A program made the translations under genes and the position numbers. From positions 1 to 64,000 of the forward strand of contig CWGI01000001.1 in NCBI GenBank assembly GCA_001179805.1: a stretch of 64,000 bases of DNA. Reading direction: 5' to 3'. Source of the stretch: Candidatus Hepatoplasma crinochetorum. GTDB taxonomy: Bacteria; Bacillota_I; Bacilli_A; Mycoplasmatales; Hepatoplasmataceae. The notes beneath the pieces are model-generated. The model saw only the letters and a list, made by a program, of their open reading frames with translations. It had not been told where the DNA came from and searched no databases. This document shows, piece by piece, positions 1 to 9,871 of this stretch (positions are counted from its first letter, which is position 1; every line of letters starts with the position of its first letter).

Positions 1-2700
1 CAACTTCATCATTTAAAGTATCAATTGCTGCTTTATTATTTTTATTTACAATTTCTTGATTTGTTCCACCTTCAGCTGTCGGATTTGCAGTAGGAACATC
101 AGAAGTATCTCCATCAAGAATACCATCAACTTCATCATTTAAAGTATCGATTGCTTCCTTATTAGCTTCATTTACTTCTTGTTGATTTGAACCACCTTCT
201 TTGGTAGGATCTACAGTATCAACAGTAGCAGTATTTCCTGCTGGTGTTCCATTATTAATAAGGTCATCAACTTCATCATTTAAATTATCGATAGCTTCTT
301 TATTAGCTTCATTTACTTCTTGTTGATTTGCTCCCCCTTCAGCTGTCGGATTTGCAGTAGGAACATCAGAAGTATCTCCATCAAGAATGCCACTAACTTC
401 ATCATTTAAATTATCAATCGCTTCCTTATTAGCTTCATTTACTTCTTGTTGTGTTGTTCCACCTTCAGTTGATGGACTAGCAGTATCAATTACTGCAGTA
501 TTTCCAGATGGAACTCCATTATTAATAAGGTCATCAACTTCAGTATTTAATGTATCAACTTCATCATTTAAAGTATCAATTGCTGCTTTATTATTTTTAT
601 TTACAATTTCTTGATTTGCTCCCCCTTCAGCTGTCGGATTTGCAGTAGGAACATCAGAAGTATCTCCATCAAGAATACCATCTACTTCATCATTTAAATT
701 ATCAATTGCTTCTTTATTAGCTTCATTTACTTCTTTTTGTGTTGATCCACCTTCTTTAGCAGGATCTACAGTATCAACAGTATCAGTATTCCCTGCTGGA
801 ACTCCATTATTAATAAGATCATCAACTTCAGTATTTAATGTATCAAATTCATCATTTAAATTATCAATCGCTGCTTTATTGTTTTTATTTACAATTTCTT
901 GATTTGCTCCTCCTTCAGCTGTCGGATTTGCAGTAGGAACATCAGAAGTATCTCCATCAAGAATGCCACTAACTTCATCATTTAAATTATCAATTGCTTC
1001 CTTATTAGCCTCATTTACTTCTTTTTGTGTTGATCCACCTTCTGCACTTGCATTTGCTGTATCAATTGTTCCGGTATTTCCTGCCGGAACTCCATTACTG
1101 ATAAGGTCATCAACTTCAGTATTTAATGTATCAAATTCATCATTTAAATTATCAATCGCTGCTTTATTATTTTTATTTACAATTTCTTGATTTGCTCCCC
1201 CTTCAGCTGTTGGATTTGCAGTAGGAACATCAGAAGTATTTCCATCAAGAATGCCACTAACTTCATCATTTAAATTATCAATTGCTTCCTTATTAGCTTC
1301 ATTTACTTCTTTTTGTGTTGATCCACCTTCAGCACTTGCATTTGCTGTATCAATTGTTCCGGTATTTCCAGATGGAACTCCATTACTAATAAGATCATCA
1401 ACCTCAGTATTTAATGTATCAAATTCATCATTTAAAGTATCAATCGCTGTTTTATTAGCTTCATTTACCTCTTTTTGTGTTGCTCCACCTTCTGCACTTG
1501 CATTTGCTGTATCAATTGTTCCGGTATTTCCAGATGGAACTCCATTATTGATAATACCATCAACTTCAGTATTTAATGTATCAAATTCATCATTTAAATT
1601 ATCAATTGCTTCTTTATTAGCATCGATCGCTACTTTATTATTTTTATTTACAATTTCTTGTGTTGATCCACCTTCATTAGTAGAATCTGCAGTATTGATA
1701 GTTGAAGTTGTAATATCATCACAATCACAACCAGAATCACAACCACAATCAAGACAATCAATCTTGTCATTAATTTCATTGATTTCTGAATTAACTTTAA
1801 TTACTTCTGCATTTAATGTAAAAATATTTTTTTTATTAGCTTCATTTACTTCTTTTTGATTTGGTCCACCTTCAAAAAAACTATCAACAGTAGATACATT
1901 TTCTGTATTAGTTTTTATATCGTGATCATCAATTTTAGAACTAATATCATCAACTAAAGTATTTATACTATCTATATCTTTCTTATTAGCTTCATTTATT
2001 TCTTTTTGATTTATTCCACCTTCTAAAGTAGTATCAACAGCACTAATAGAAGAAGTAGTATTAGCTTCTCCAAAAGATTCCATCTTATCACTAATATCAG
2101 AAATTTCTGAATTTAATGAATCAAAATTAACTTTATTTTTTATATTAATTTCTTGTTGTGTTTCACCATTTTCTAAAGAAAAATTAGTGGCATTAACTTT
2201 TGCAGTATTTATATCTAAATCTAAATCCAAATTATCAATTTTATCATCAATTTCGGTAATAGAATCATTTAAATCATCAATGTTTTGTTTATTTTTTTCA
2301 TTTACTTTTTGTTGTGTTGTCCCACCTTCTAAAGTAGAGTTAATTGTTTCAATAGAAGAAGTAATAGTTTTTATTGAAGTATTACCGTTAACAACATCAT
2401 TAAATTCACTATTTAAATTATCAATGTTTTGTTTATTTTTTTCGTTTACTTGTTGTTGTGTTGTTCCACCTTCTAAAGTAGAACTAATAGTATTAATAGA
2501 TGATGTAATAGTTTTTATTTTAGTTCCACCACTTATAATAGAATTAATACTTTGTGTAACATTTTCATTTACTTCTTGTTGAAATCCTCCCCCTTCAGTA
2601 ACAGGATTTACTGTTTGTACATGAGCAGAATCAGTAATTGATGCTGTAATTTTTTCTGTTTCTTCTACAAAATCACTTTTATCAGATTCATTTTCCTTAA
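1..2700 (-). repeat. Tandem coding repeats with a 288-bp higher-order period
   Basis: The EGG-coding motif recurs about every 120-200 bp (near 70, 192, 335, 463, 626, 752, 912, 1046, 1200, 1330, 1488 and on to about 2588). Between roughly 100 and 1550 alternating unit types form a higher-order repeat: the segment at 963 recurs at 1251 (288 bp) and at 387 (576 bp). Similarity falls toward the gene's 5' end, so the young expansion is at the C-terminal side. Confidence 0.85.
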
Positions 2701-2725
2701 AATTTAACTCATTTTCTTTTTCCAT
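1..2725 (-). CDS. Giant tandem-repeat coiled-coil-like protein (3' end outside window)
   Basis: Open on the minus strand from an ATG at 2725 to the window edge, at least 908 codons. The start follows AGGGT about 10 nt upstream. The N-terminus (MEKENELNFKENES) is acidic, with no signal peptide or membrane segment, so the protein looks cytoplasmic or is exported without a signal peptide. The rest is about 18 copies of a 40-50 residue unit around an EGGxxQxEVNEANKxAIDxLN core, rich in Asn, Asp, Glu and Ile, with spacing that suggests helical or coiled-coil segments joined by GG turns. Copies nearest the left edge are almost identical. A short cysteine-rich insert (DCLDCGCDSGCDCDD, near residue 325) is unusual. 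A cytoskeletal, adhesion or scaffold role is possible but unproven; I recognise no family. Open frames on the plus strand here (387-614, 963-1190, 1251-1859, 2187-2582) are shadows of the repeats. Confidence 0.8.
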   Translation of the reverse strand, partial: MEKENELNFKENESDKSDFVEETEKITASITDSAHVQTVNPVTEGGGFQQEVNENVTQSINSIISGGTKIKTITSSINTISSTLEGGTTQQQVNEKNKQNIDNLNSEFNDVVNGNTSIKTITSSIETINSTLEGGTTQQKVNEKNKQNIDDLNDSITEIDDKIDNLDLDLDINTAKVNATNFSLENGETQQEINIKNKVNFDSLNSEISDISDKMESFGEANTTSSISAVDTTLEGGINQKEINEANKKDIDSINTLVDDISSKIDDHDIKTNTENVSTVDSFFEGGPNQKEVNEANKKNIFTLNAEVIKVNSEINEINDKIDCLDCGCDSGCDCDDITTSTINTADSTNEGGSTQEIVNKNNKVAIDANKEAIDNLNDEFDTLNTEVDGIINNGVPSGNTGTIDTANASAEGGATQKEVNEANKTAIDTLNDEFDTLNTEVDDLISNGVPSGNTGTIDTANASAEGGSTQKEVNEANKEAIDNLNDEVSGILDGNTSDVPTANPTAEGGANQEIVNKNNKAAIDNLNDEFDTLNTEVDDLISNGVPAGNTGTIDTANASAEGGSTQKEVNEANKEAIDNLNDEVSGILDGDTSDVPTANPTAEGGANQEIVNKNNKAAIDNLNDEFDTLNTEVDDLINNGVPAGNTDTVDTVDPAKEGGSTQKEVNEANKEAIDNLNDEVDGILDGDTSDVPTANPTAEGGANQEIVNKNNKAAIDTLNDEVDTLNTEVDDLINNGVPSGNTAVIDTASPSTEGGTTQQEVNEANKEAIDNLNDEVSGILDGDTSDVPTANPTAEGGANQQEVNEANKEAIDNLNDEVDDLINNGTPAGNTATVDTVDPTKEGGSNQQEVNEANKEAIDTLNDEVDGILDGDTSDVPTANPTAEGGTNQEIVNKNNKAAIDTLNDEV

Positions 2726-3178
2726 AATTTAATTTACCCTATATATTATTTTTTAAAATTATTTTTATTTAATATTAATTAACATTTTTTTACACTAAAA
2801 ATGAAGCATTTCTGCATGTCTCTAATTTAACTCTAAATATAGATAATTATTTATCAAATTTTGATATTCTAAAAATCCATTATCTTATTTCTAATTATAA
2901 TAAAAAATAAAATAAAAATATCTATTTTATTTTTTTAATTATTTTTTGTAATTTATAAATTTAAGCAAAATATAACTTTATTGGAGGGATATATTAATTT
3001 ATTTTAAATATAATTTATGATTTTTTTATTAATGAAAAAAATTTTTATATTTATAAAATATAATTTTAGAAAATAATTTAAATATATTTTATTTTTTTAA
3101 ATATTTTATTTTATTTTTTTAAAAGTTGATATAATTTTGAAAAATGGGAATGTAAATTAAATTAATTATTTTTAGGGT
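2726..3178. other. AT-rich divergent intergenic region
   Basis: About 450 bp between two divergent large genes, almost pure A/T. It should hold both promoters. A good -10 box for the plus-strand gene is at 3130. An isolated GGAGGG near 2983 is followed by no useful start codon; the nearest ATG (3017) opens only 19 codons. I see no RNA gene here. Confidence 0.6.
3130..3135 (+). promoter_or_regulatory. -10 box TATAAT of the first RCC1-like gene
   Basis: A perfect TATAAT lies 44 bp before the ATG at 3179, preceded by a T-rich stretch with no clear -35. The predicted leader of about 35 nt carries AGGG immediately before the start. Confidence 0.5.
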
Positions 3179-6100
3179 ATGAAAAAATTCTTTATTACAC
3201 TTATTATTTTTCCAATATTAATTATGTTTGGATCAATAAATAGTAGTTTTAAATTTTTAAAATCAAAAAACTATTCAGATTTAGAAATCGAATCAATCGT
3301 AGATTTAGAATTTTCAGCAGATGGTAATACAAATGGAGCAGTTGTCGACACTAATGGTGATCAAAATGGTGACACTATTTATATGTGAGGACAAAATAAT
3401 AACTATCAAATAGGAGATGGGACAGCTACAGATAAATTTTCACCTGTAGAAATTACGCCTCAAGGACAAAGTAGTTGAGGGGGAGATATAATTAATTTAG
3501 AAATCGCACAATTATTTAGTGGTGCTACTGTTGATAGTAATTATGATGGTTATGCAGATACACTTTATTTATGAGGTAGTAATTATCGTGGTGAAATTGG
3601 AAATGGAGAAACAACCGGATCAATCACAACTCCTCAAGTTATTACACCAGAAGGAAGCACAACTTGAGATGGAAATATCATAAATTTTTCATTAATGTAT
3701 GCAAATACAGCTGTTTTAATTGATACTGATTATGATGGATATGGTGATTTAGTTTATGGTTGAGGTGAAAACACTGATTATGAAATTTCACCTAAAGATG
3801 ATAATGCAATTTTATATCCTGAAATAATTGCTCCTGAAGATAATGATTGAGGTGGGAATATCATTGATTTAAAATTAGGTTCTCGATTTGGTGGAGTAAC
3901 TGTCGATAGTAATTATGATGGTCTTGCAGATATGTTATATATGTGAGGAGATAATAGTTATGGAGAACTTGGATTAGGAGCATCATATCAATATTCACAG
4001 TATCCTACAATAGTTAATCCACAATCTGGTAGTTGAGATGGTGATATTATAGATCTTACACTCGGATTTTTTAATTCTGGTTTATTAATAGATACTGATT
4101 CAGATGGAATAGGAGATTTAATTTATAGTTGAGGACAAAATAATTATGGTCAACTTGGGGACGGAACAAACATAATTAGATATTCTCCAAAAATAATTAC
4201 TCCTAGTTCAGGAAGTTGAGGAGGAAATATTCTTCAATTTGAAAAAGGAAGTTATACCTCTGGTGTAATAATAGACTCTGATTTAAATGGATCAGGAGAT
4301 CTACTTTATATGTGAGGGCAAAATGGTAATGGTCAACTTGGAGCAGGATCAACAAGTGATATTTCTACTCCAACAATTATTTACCCTGAAGGTCAATCAT
4401 CTTGACCTGGATCTATTTATTCATTGTCAAATGGATTTAGTAGTACTGGTGTAATTACTGATAATAATAATGATGATCTTATTGATAGCTTTTATGCATC
4501 TGGAAACGATGAATATGGGCAATTAGGAAATGGAAGTAATAGTAATATTGATCAATTATATTTTGTTGTTATTTATTCTAGTGATTCTGCTTCTATTGCT
4601 AGTCTAGATTTTATTTATGATGATAATCAATTATTTATTGATTTAAGATTATATGATTACAGTAATGTAGTAAATAGCAATCCAACTGTTTTATTAGTAG
4701 ATAGTGGAAATGTTAATTATACAACAACTTTTATTTCTTCAAATTCAGATATTCCTAATGATCAATATTATTATCAAGTAAATGGAATTGAGCGAGGAAC
4801 ACATTATTATTTTACAGAAATAATAATTAATGATGTTACTTCTCCTATTACAGAGGATCTTATAACTGATTATATTATTTCAGATTATTCTATAGAATCA
4901 GTAACAGAACAAACAGCTACAATTTCCTTAAATTTAAGTGAAAATGATAATGTAGATTTTAGTGATTATACAAATGAACAATTAAAAGTAAAAGTAAATT
5001 ATACTGATCTTGATCAAAATAATTCTTATAATCAAGAATTTACACTTAATAGTTTAATATTTAAGCAAAAATTTGAAATTATTAGTTCGGTAGAAATTGA
5101 ATTAACAAATTTAAAAGCAGAAACAAATTATCAGATAGATTCAATTGAATATTTTTATGAAAATGGAAGTTATAAATATCAAATTGAACAGTCTGCTGCA
5201 AGATTTAAAACTCAATCTGTTCAACCAACAATTCAATCCGCAACAAGTCTAGTATTAGATGAAACAATAACTTCAAATTCATTTCAATATACGATTGAAA
5301 TAGATAATTTAATTTCTAATTCTGATAATACAAATTTCACAAATTATGATGTAAATGATGGTTTATGATTAGTTGATCAAGATGGATATATTTATGAATC
5401 AACTTTTGTTACAAAAGAATTTTATAGAAATGGTGATTATAGTAATACTTCTGATTATATAATGACTTATGAAGTAAATGGACTTCTTGCAGGAGAATAT
5501 TTATTTAATGGAGCTAGCTTCGAACAACCTAGTGAAGCTAACTTTGAACAACCTTTAAATTATGCTGATTCTGATGTAGTTATTTTAGATCCTCCGATGG
5601 ATGTAATAATACCTGATGATGGATATATAGACCCAGTAGTTCTTGGTAGCACTTTTGCAGTTACTAGTGTTGCACCTACATCATTTCAATATAAAATTAG
5701 TTTAGATGACTTACTTTTAACAGGAACTGTAGGTAGTGAACCATTATTTTCTAATTTTGATCAAACAGACGGTCTTTATTTAAAAGATAGTAATCACAAT
5801 ACTTATCATTCAGAATATGTATCAGCAACCGCTATTGATCAAGGAAGCGGAACAGAAGTTGGAACAAAAAAATATCAATTTTCTTTTCAAGTAAATGATT
5901 TAGTACCAGATACTGATTATCAATTCAACGGCATAAGTCCTAATCAAAATGGAACATTTACACCTATAGATAATGGGGAAGTTCATACAAGTGCAACTAG
6001 TGATGATTGTTGTTTTCCATTATGATGATGAGTCGCTCTTATAATAATATTATTACTAATATTAATAGTATTAATCTGCTTATTATTTAAAGGAAATTCT

Positions 6101-6622
6101 CATAAAGAAAAAATAAAAAGAAAAGAAACAGTAGAAGTAAATCAACAAGAAAATAAAAATGTTGAACCTAATAATGCTGTTGCAGCTAATAATGTTAAAC
6201 AAAATAAATCACCAGCAAGAAGAAGAACATATAAAAAAAATGATGATACAAAAAAATTAACAGAGGAAATTGCAGAGTTATCTAAAATTGTACAAAAAAT
6301 AGATCAAGAAAATAAAGATATAAAAATTAATATTCAAGGAATCGGCCAAGAAGGTAATGTTCAACAAAAAAGAAAAAAAGTAAATAAAAAAGTCGATGAT
6401 ACAAAAGAATTAAAAGAAGAGATTACAGAATTATCTAAAATGGTCCAAGAATTAAATAATACAAATAATTCTAAACCAACAAAAAAATCAAAAAGAAGAA
6501 ATAATAAAACTGATAAATTAACTAAAGAGATTACAGAGTTATCTAAAATTGTACAAAAAATAGATCAAGAAAATAAAGGTATAAAAAAAGATATCAAAGA
6601 AATTAGTAAAAAAAAAAAGTAG
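3179..6622 (+). CDS. Surface protein: seven RCC1-like blades, Ig-like domains, C-terminal anchor
   Basis: 1147 aa, read through many UGA(Trp) codons in one frame. It starts with a signal-peptide-like segment (MKKFFITLIIFPILIMFGS) without a lipobox cysteine. Residues about 45-460 hold seven repeats of the form hSgvxxDxdxDGxaDxLYxWGxNxxGQLGxG: an RCC1-type blade carrying a DxDxDG acidic loop of calcium-binding type. Beta-rich Ig/FN3-like modules follow (about 470-940, with the NGSYKYQIE-type strand shared with paralogues at 53834 and 56702). A membrane anchor (WWWVALIIILLLILIVLICL, about 950) precedes a lysine-rich cytoplasmic tail with three imperfect ELSKIVQKIDQENK repeats. The seven-bladed propeller is inferred from repeat count. 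A role in adhesion or ligand binding is likely but unproven. The frame ends within an 11-A tract (see 6619). Confidence 0.85.
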
Positions 6623-6792
6623 ATAGCAAAAAAAATAGAGTAAGAAAAGTAAATTCCAATAATAAACCAATTAAAAAATATAATCAAAAAAATCAAAAGG
6701 ATTTAGAATTTTTTATTACAGAAGAAGAAGAATACGTAGAAATTAAAAATTCTCCTAAAAAAGCAAATAAAAATGGTAAAAAAAGAAAATAA
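6619..6792 (+). pseudogene. Out-of-frame continuation of the surface protein tail
   Basis: After the 11-A tract at 6608-6618 the upstream frame stops at once, but the +1 frame continues for about 58 codons with the same lysine/asparagine-rich composition (VDSKKNRVRKVNSNNKPIKK, then FFITEEEEYVEIKNSPKK), ending at TAA 6790-6792. A 7-A tract at 6778-6784 then separates it from the frame of the next ORF. Adding one A to each tract would fuse 3179-7645 into a single protein. These are either phase-variable slippage sites or homopolymer sequencing errors. Confidence 0.55.
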
Positions 6793-7645
6793 AAAATTAT
6801 CAAAAAATACCATTATTATTGATGATCTCATTGATAGTAATAAAAGAATATCAAAACTTATAAGAGAAACAAGAAAAAAAAATATAAAATCTGTTTCTCT
6901 TGTTATTGATTATAACGAAGAAAAAAAAATAAATAAGAAAAAAGCAAAACAACATAAAAAAAATGATAAAAAAATAAATGATAATAATAAAAAAGAAGCA
7001 AACGCAAAAATTTATCCTTTAATCGAAATAATTGATGATTCTATACAAGATAATCATCCAAAAGATTTAGAAGTTACTGAAAAAAAAGAAAGTAATGAAA
7101 AATTAGATCATAAAGAAAAAATAATTGATGATTCTATACAAGATAATAATACAAAAGATTTAGAAGTTACTGAAAAAAAAGAAAGTAATGAAAAAATAAA
7201 TGATAAGCAAAAAATAAGTATTGAGAAATTAAATGATAAATTTGTTGATATCAATAAAATAGTTACAGAAATTGTAGAAAAATTAAAACAAAATAGTAAT
7301 GCAAAATCTATTTCAATTTTTGTTAATTATAATCAAAAACAAAAAATTAAAAACAAAGCAAAAAATAAAAAAAATAGAATAAATAAAAAAACAACACAAG
7401 AAAAACCAGAAGAAAAAATAATAAATGATAAAAATTTAAATTTAAAGAACAAAAAAAGAAATGATTTAAAAACAAAGGAAATATCAAAAGATAAAAATTC
7501 TCCTAAAATAGAACAAGAAAATATTGAAATTAAGGATTTAAATACAGAAGAATTAAGAATTTTAAAAATCAAAAGAACAGCATCTTTTAAAATTTCAAAT
7601 CCTTTCAAATCTAATTCATCAAAAAAAAATAATAAAAAAAAATAA
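6773..7645 (+). CDS. Lysine-rich low-complexity protein, probable detached tail of the surface protein
   Basis: 290 aa, extremely rich in Lys, Asn, Glu and Ile, with no signal peptide, membrane segment or recognisable domain. It has an internal duplication of IIDDSIQDNxxKDLEVTEKK (about residues 85-135). The VSLVIDYNEEKKI segment (about 44-55) and SISIFVNYNQKQKI segment (about 175-188) are also paired repeats. There is no convincing ribosome binding site before the ATG at 6773, which lies inside the preceding out-of-frame segment. I therefore read it as the distal cytoplasmic tail of the 3179 protein, separated by two A-tract frameshifts. An independent gene remains possible. Confidence 0.5.
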   Translation: MVKKENKKLSKNTIIIDDLIDSNKRISKLIRETRKKNIKSVSLVIDYNEEKKINKKKAKQHKKNDKKINDNNKKEANAKIYPLIEIIDDSIQDNHPKDLEVTEKKESNEKLDHKEKIIDDSIQDNNTKDLEVTEKKESNEKINDKQKISIEKLNDKFVDINKIVTEIVEKLKQNSNAKSISIFVNYNQKQKIKNKAKNKKNRINKKTTQEKPEEKIINDKNLNLKNKKRNDLKTKEISKDKNSPKIEQENIEIKDLNTEELRILKIKRTASFKISNPFKSNSSKKNNKKK

Positions 7646-7675
7646 TTATTTAAGATTTTCTTAATTAAGATTTAT

Positions 7676-7707
7676 TTTATATTTAAATTTTATAATTTAA
7701 ATATAAA
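7676..7707. promoter_or_regulatory. 32-bp palindrome upstream of SDR gene
   Basis: Perfect inverted repeat: TTTATATTTAAATT, a 4-nt loop (TTAT), then AATTTAAATATAAA, 14 nt before the SDR start. The same arms, with ATAT as loop, lie before the SDR gene at 15676. Probable operator and/or promoter element. Confidence 0.55.
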
Positions 7708-7721
7708 ATGGAGAATAGAAA

Positions 7722-8483
7722 ATGGAATATATATTAATTACTGGTGCAAGTTCTGGAATAGGAAAAGGAATTGCATATCAATTTGCAAAAAGAAAACAAA
7801 ATATAATTATTGTCGCAAGAAGAAAAGAATTATTAAAAAACATCAAAATTGAATTAGAAACTAAATATAAGATAAAAGTCTTAATTTATGCTTATGATTT
7901 ATCAATTGAGGATAATGTTATTAAATTTTATAATGAAATTAAAAAATTTAATATTAAAACATTTATTAATAATGCTGGAATTGGTGAACATAATGATCCA
8001 TGAGATTCTAATCTTAAAAGAATTTCAAAATTAATTGATCTTAATATTAAAACTTTAATATTTTTTTCAATTTTATTTATAAAAGATAATTTAAATAAAA
8101 ATAAAACATTAATAAATATTTCTTCTACAGTAGGATTTGAAATATTATTAGATGAATTAATTTATTCTAGTAGTAAATTTTTTGTATCTACATTTAGTGA
8201 AGGAGTAGCTAAAATTATTAAAGAAAAAAATTATAAATTAAAAATAAAATTATTTGCTCCTTCATCTACAGAAAGTGAATTGTTGAATGAAATGTTAAAT
8301 TATTCAAATATATCAAAAGAAGAAAAAGAGAAGATAATTATTAATAAAAAAAATAAGCAAAAATCAATTGAAAAAATAATTGCTTATTTTTTTGAACTTT
8401 ATGAAAGTGATTATATAATTGGAATAGTAGATTCAAAAGAAGATAAAATTAAGCTGTTAAATAATTATTTTAAAATTCATTAA
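7722..8483 (+). CDS. SDR-family oxidoreductase (first copy)
   Basis: 253 aa, a classical short-chain dehydrogenase/reductase with a Rossmann fold. It has the cofactor motif TGASSGIG (residues about 7-14), NNAG (about 86-89), a catalytic serine strand (NISSTVG) and YSSSK (about 147-151). A basic pair after beta-2 (ARRKE) suggests NADP(H). The substrate cannot be told from sequence. RBS GGAGA lies 7 nt before the ATG; one UGA(Trp) at 8000. It is close kin of the SDRs at 15676 and 16495, and more divergent. Its 3' end is partly duplicated as a relic at 10343. Confidence 0.9.
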
Positions 8484-8527
8484 TTTATAAATAATATATA
8501 TTATATTTTTATTTCTATGCTATATTA

Positions 8528-8533
8528 TATAAT
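8528..8533 (+). promoter_or_regulatory. -10 box TATAAT of the cysteine-repeat gene
   Basis: Perfect TATAAT 30 bp before the ATG at 8563. The leader holds the RBS (GAGAGG) framed by two direct AATCGA copies (8541 and 8554). No good -35 is visible. Confidence 0.45.
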
Positions 8534-8562
8534 TTAATTGAATCGACGAGAGGAATCGAAAT

Positions 8563-8907
8563 ATGTGAAATCTATTTGGTAAAAAAAATAAATCTAAAAA
8601 TGAACATGAACATTTTGAAAGTGAAGCATGTAAAAATTGCAAAGAATGCAAAAATAAAAATTGTAGTAATGAATGCAAAACATGTAAAGATTGTCTTATG
8701 AGCAATTGCAATGATAAATGCAAGGAATGTAAAATGCATGGAAAAGATTGTGATTGCGATAAATGCAAATCATGCAAAGAGTGTGAAAAAACAGCTTGTC
8801 AAGATAAATGCAAACCATGCAAAGATTGTATAGATAAAAATTGCAAAGCAAATTGTACTAAATGCAAAGAAGAAATTAAAGATCATATCAATAAAAACCA
8901 CAAATAA
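8563..8907 (+). CDS. Small cysteine-repeat protein, possible metal-binding
   Basis: 114 aa with 22 cysteines and about a quarter lysine. After a short N-terminus (MWNLFGKKNK, then EHEHFESE) the protein consists of five 15-residue repeats, C-K-x-C-K-(E/D)-C-x4-C-x3, with the third copy irregular (CKECKMHGKDCDCDK), plus a final CTKC. It ends in a short His/Lys tail. There is no signal peptide. Repeated CxxC and CxxCxxC pairs suggest metal clusters (zinc, copper or iron-sulfur) or a disulfide scaffold. The pattern is metallothionein-like in spirit, but I recognise no family. Other proteins in this window have few cysteines, so the composition is exceptional. Good RBS (GAGAGG), own -10 box and terminator: a monocistronic unit. 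Confidence 0.8.
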
Positions 8908-8945
8908 AATTATCAAATTACAAATTGTAAGATAAAAAATATTTT

Positions 8946-8976
8946 AAAAGAACAATAATAATGTTCTTTTTTATTT
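8946..8976 (+). terminator. Rho-independent terminator
   Basis: AAAAGAACA (8946-8954) pairs with TGTTCTTTT (8962-8970), followed by a T-rich run. It closes the cysteine-repeat gene. Confidence 0.75.
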
Positions 8977-9089
8977 TTTAAAAAATAAATATTAAATTAA
9001 CATTTTTAAAATATTTTAATATATTAAAAATGTTAAAATTAATTTTATATAATTATTTTATTTAATTAAGGAGCGATTCATATTTTAAG

Positions 9090-9866
9090 ATGGAAAATGA
9101 GAATAAAGAGATTGAATTTTTTTCTTGAATTAGAAAGATTGAATTTTTAAAATTAAAAAAATATTATCAAAAATATTATCAAAAAAATGGAGGCAATAGA
9201 GAATTATTTTTTATAAATAAATATTTAACAGAGAAAAAATTAAATAATTTTGATCAAAAAAATTTTAATTTATGAATAAACAAATTTAAAAAAGAAAATA
9301 ATTTTGAAATTAAAGAAAATGAGGAATTAAAAAAAATTAACGATCCAGATCAAATTATTTTACATAAAATTTATTATTTATTTGAAGATATAAAAAATTA
9401 TATGTTATTGCTAAATGAGAAAAATTATAATAAATTTTATATATATAAATTAATATATTTTATTTTAGGATTTTCAATAAATACAAATAAAAAATATGAG
9501 TTATGAAGTAATGAAGAAGAGATATTAAAATCTTTTATTATTAATAAAAGTAAAAAGACAAAACTAAATTGATATGCATTTGAAAATGGACCTATTTTAG
9601 GAAATATTTTTATTACAAACGAAGATGATTTTCTTTTTTATTTCAAAGTAGATGATGAAAGAAAACTAGTTATATTTGAAATGGCCTATTTTCTTTTAAA
9701 AAATTTTCCTACAATTAGATTAACTGAAGAAAGCTATAAAACTGATCCTTGATTAAAAAATTATGAAAGTAGTGGAAGTCAATTGTATTTTAAAATTAAG
9801 AATGAAGATATAATTAATTATTTTAAAAACAATAAACCTTTTTTCTTAAAATTATTAGAAGATTAA
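9090..9866 (+). CDS. Panacea/DUF4065-like protein, candidate antitoxin
   Basis: 258 aa. The N-terminal half (1-115) is lysine/asparagine-rich with no recognised fold. The C-terminal half resembles the Panacea (DUF4065, SocA-like) domain: IYKLIYFILGFSI aligns with the family's KLLYFAQG-type helix, then WYAFENGPILGNIF with the W..GPV core, and LTEESYKTDPWLKNY with the conserved T...PW segment, before a final IINYFKNN helix. Panacea domains are known as the antitoxin half of many toxin-antitoxin pairs and in phage proteins. The next gene starts 5 nt after this stop and is a small membrane protein, the arrangement of such pairs. RBS AAGGAG lies 15 nt before the ATG, somewhat far. Assignment rests on motif reading only. 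Confidence 0.55.
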
Positions 9867-9871
9867 AAATT

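Noticed and set aside
387-2582. Plus-strand open frames coding Ser/Phe/Leu-rich repeats
   Set aside because: They are antisense shadows of the minus-strand repeat gene, which is open across the whole stretch and has sensible composition.
3179-6025. Several separate short genes between UGA codons
   Set aside because: All are in one frame and every UGA falls at the conserved WG of an RCC1-like blade or similar Trp site, so UGA is Trp and the gene is single.
7333-7608. Minus-strand Phe/Leu-rich frame resembling a membrane protein
   Set aside because: Antisense of a lysine-rich tail; AAA/AAG codons read backwards give Phe/Leu and imitate membrane helices.
8520-8777. Minus-strand open frame over the cysteine-repeat gene
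   Set aside because: Antisense shadow; its Leu/His/Ser composition mirrors the Cys/Lys codons of the plus-strand gene, which has RBS, promoter and terminator.
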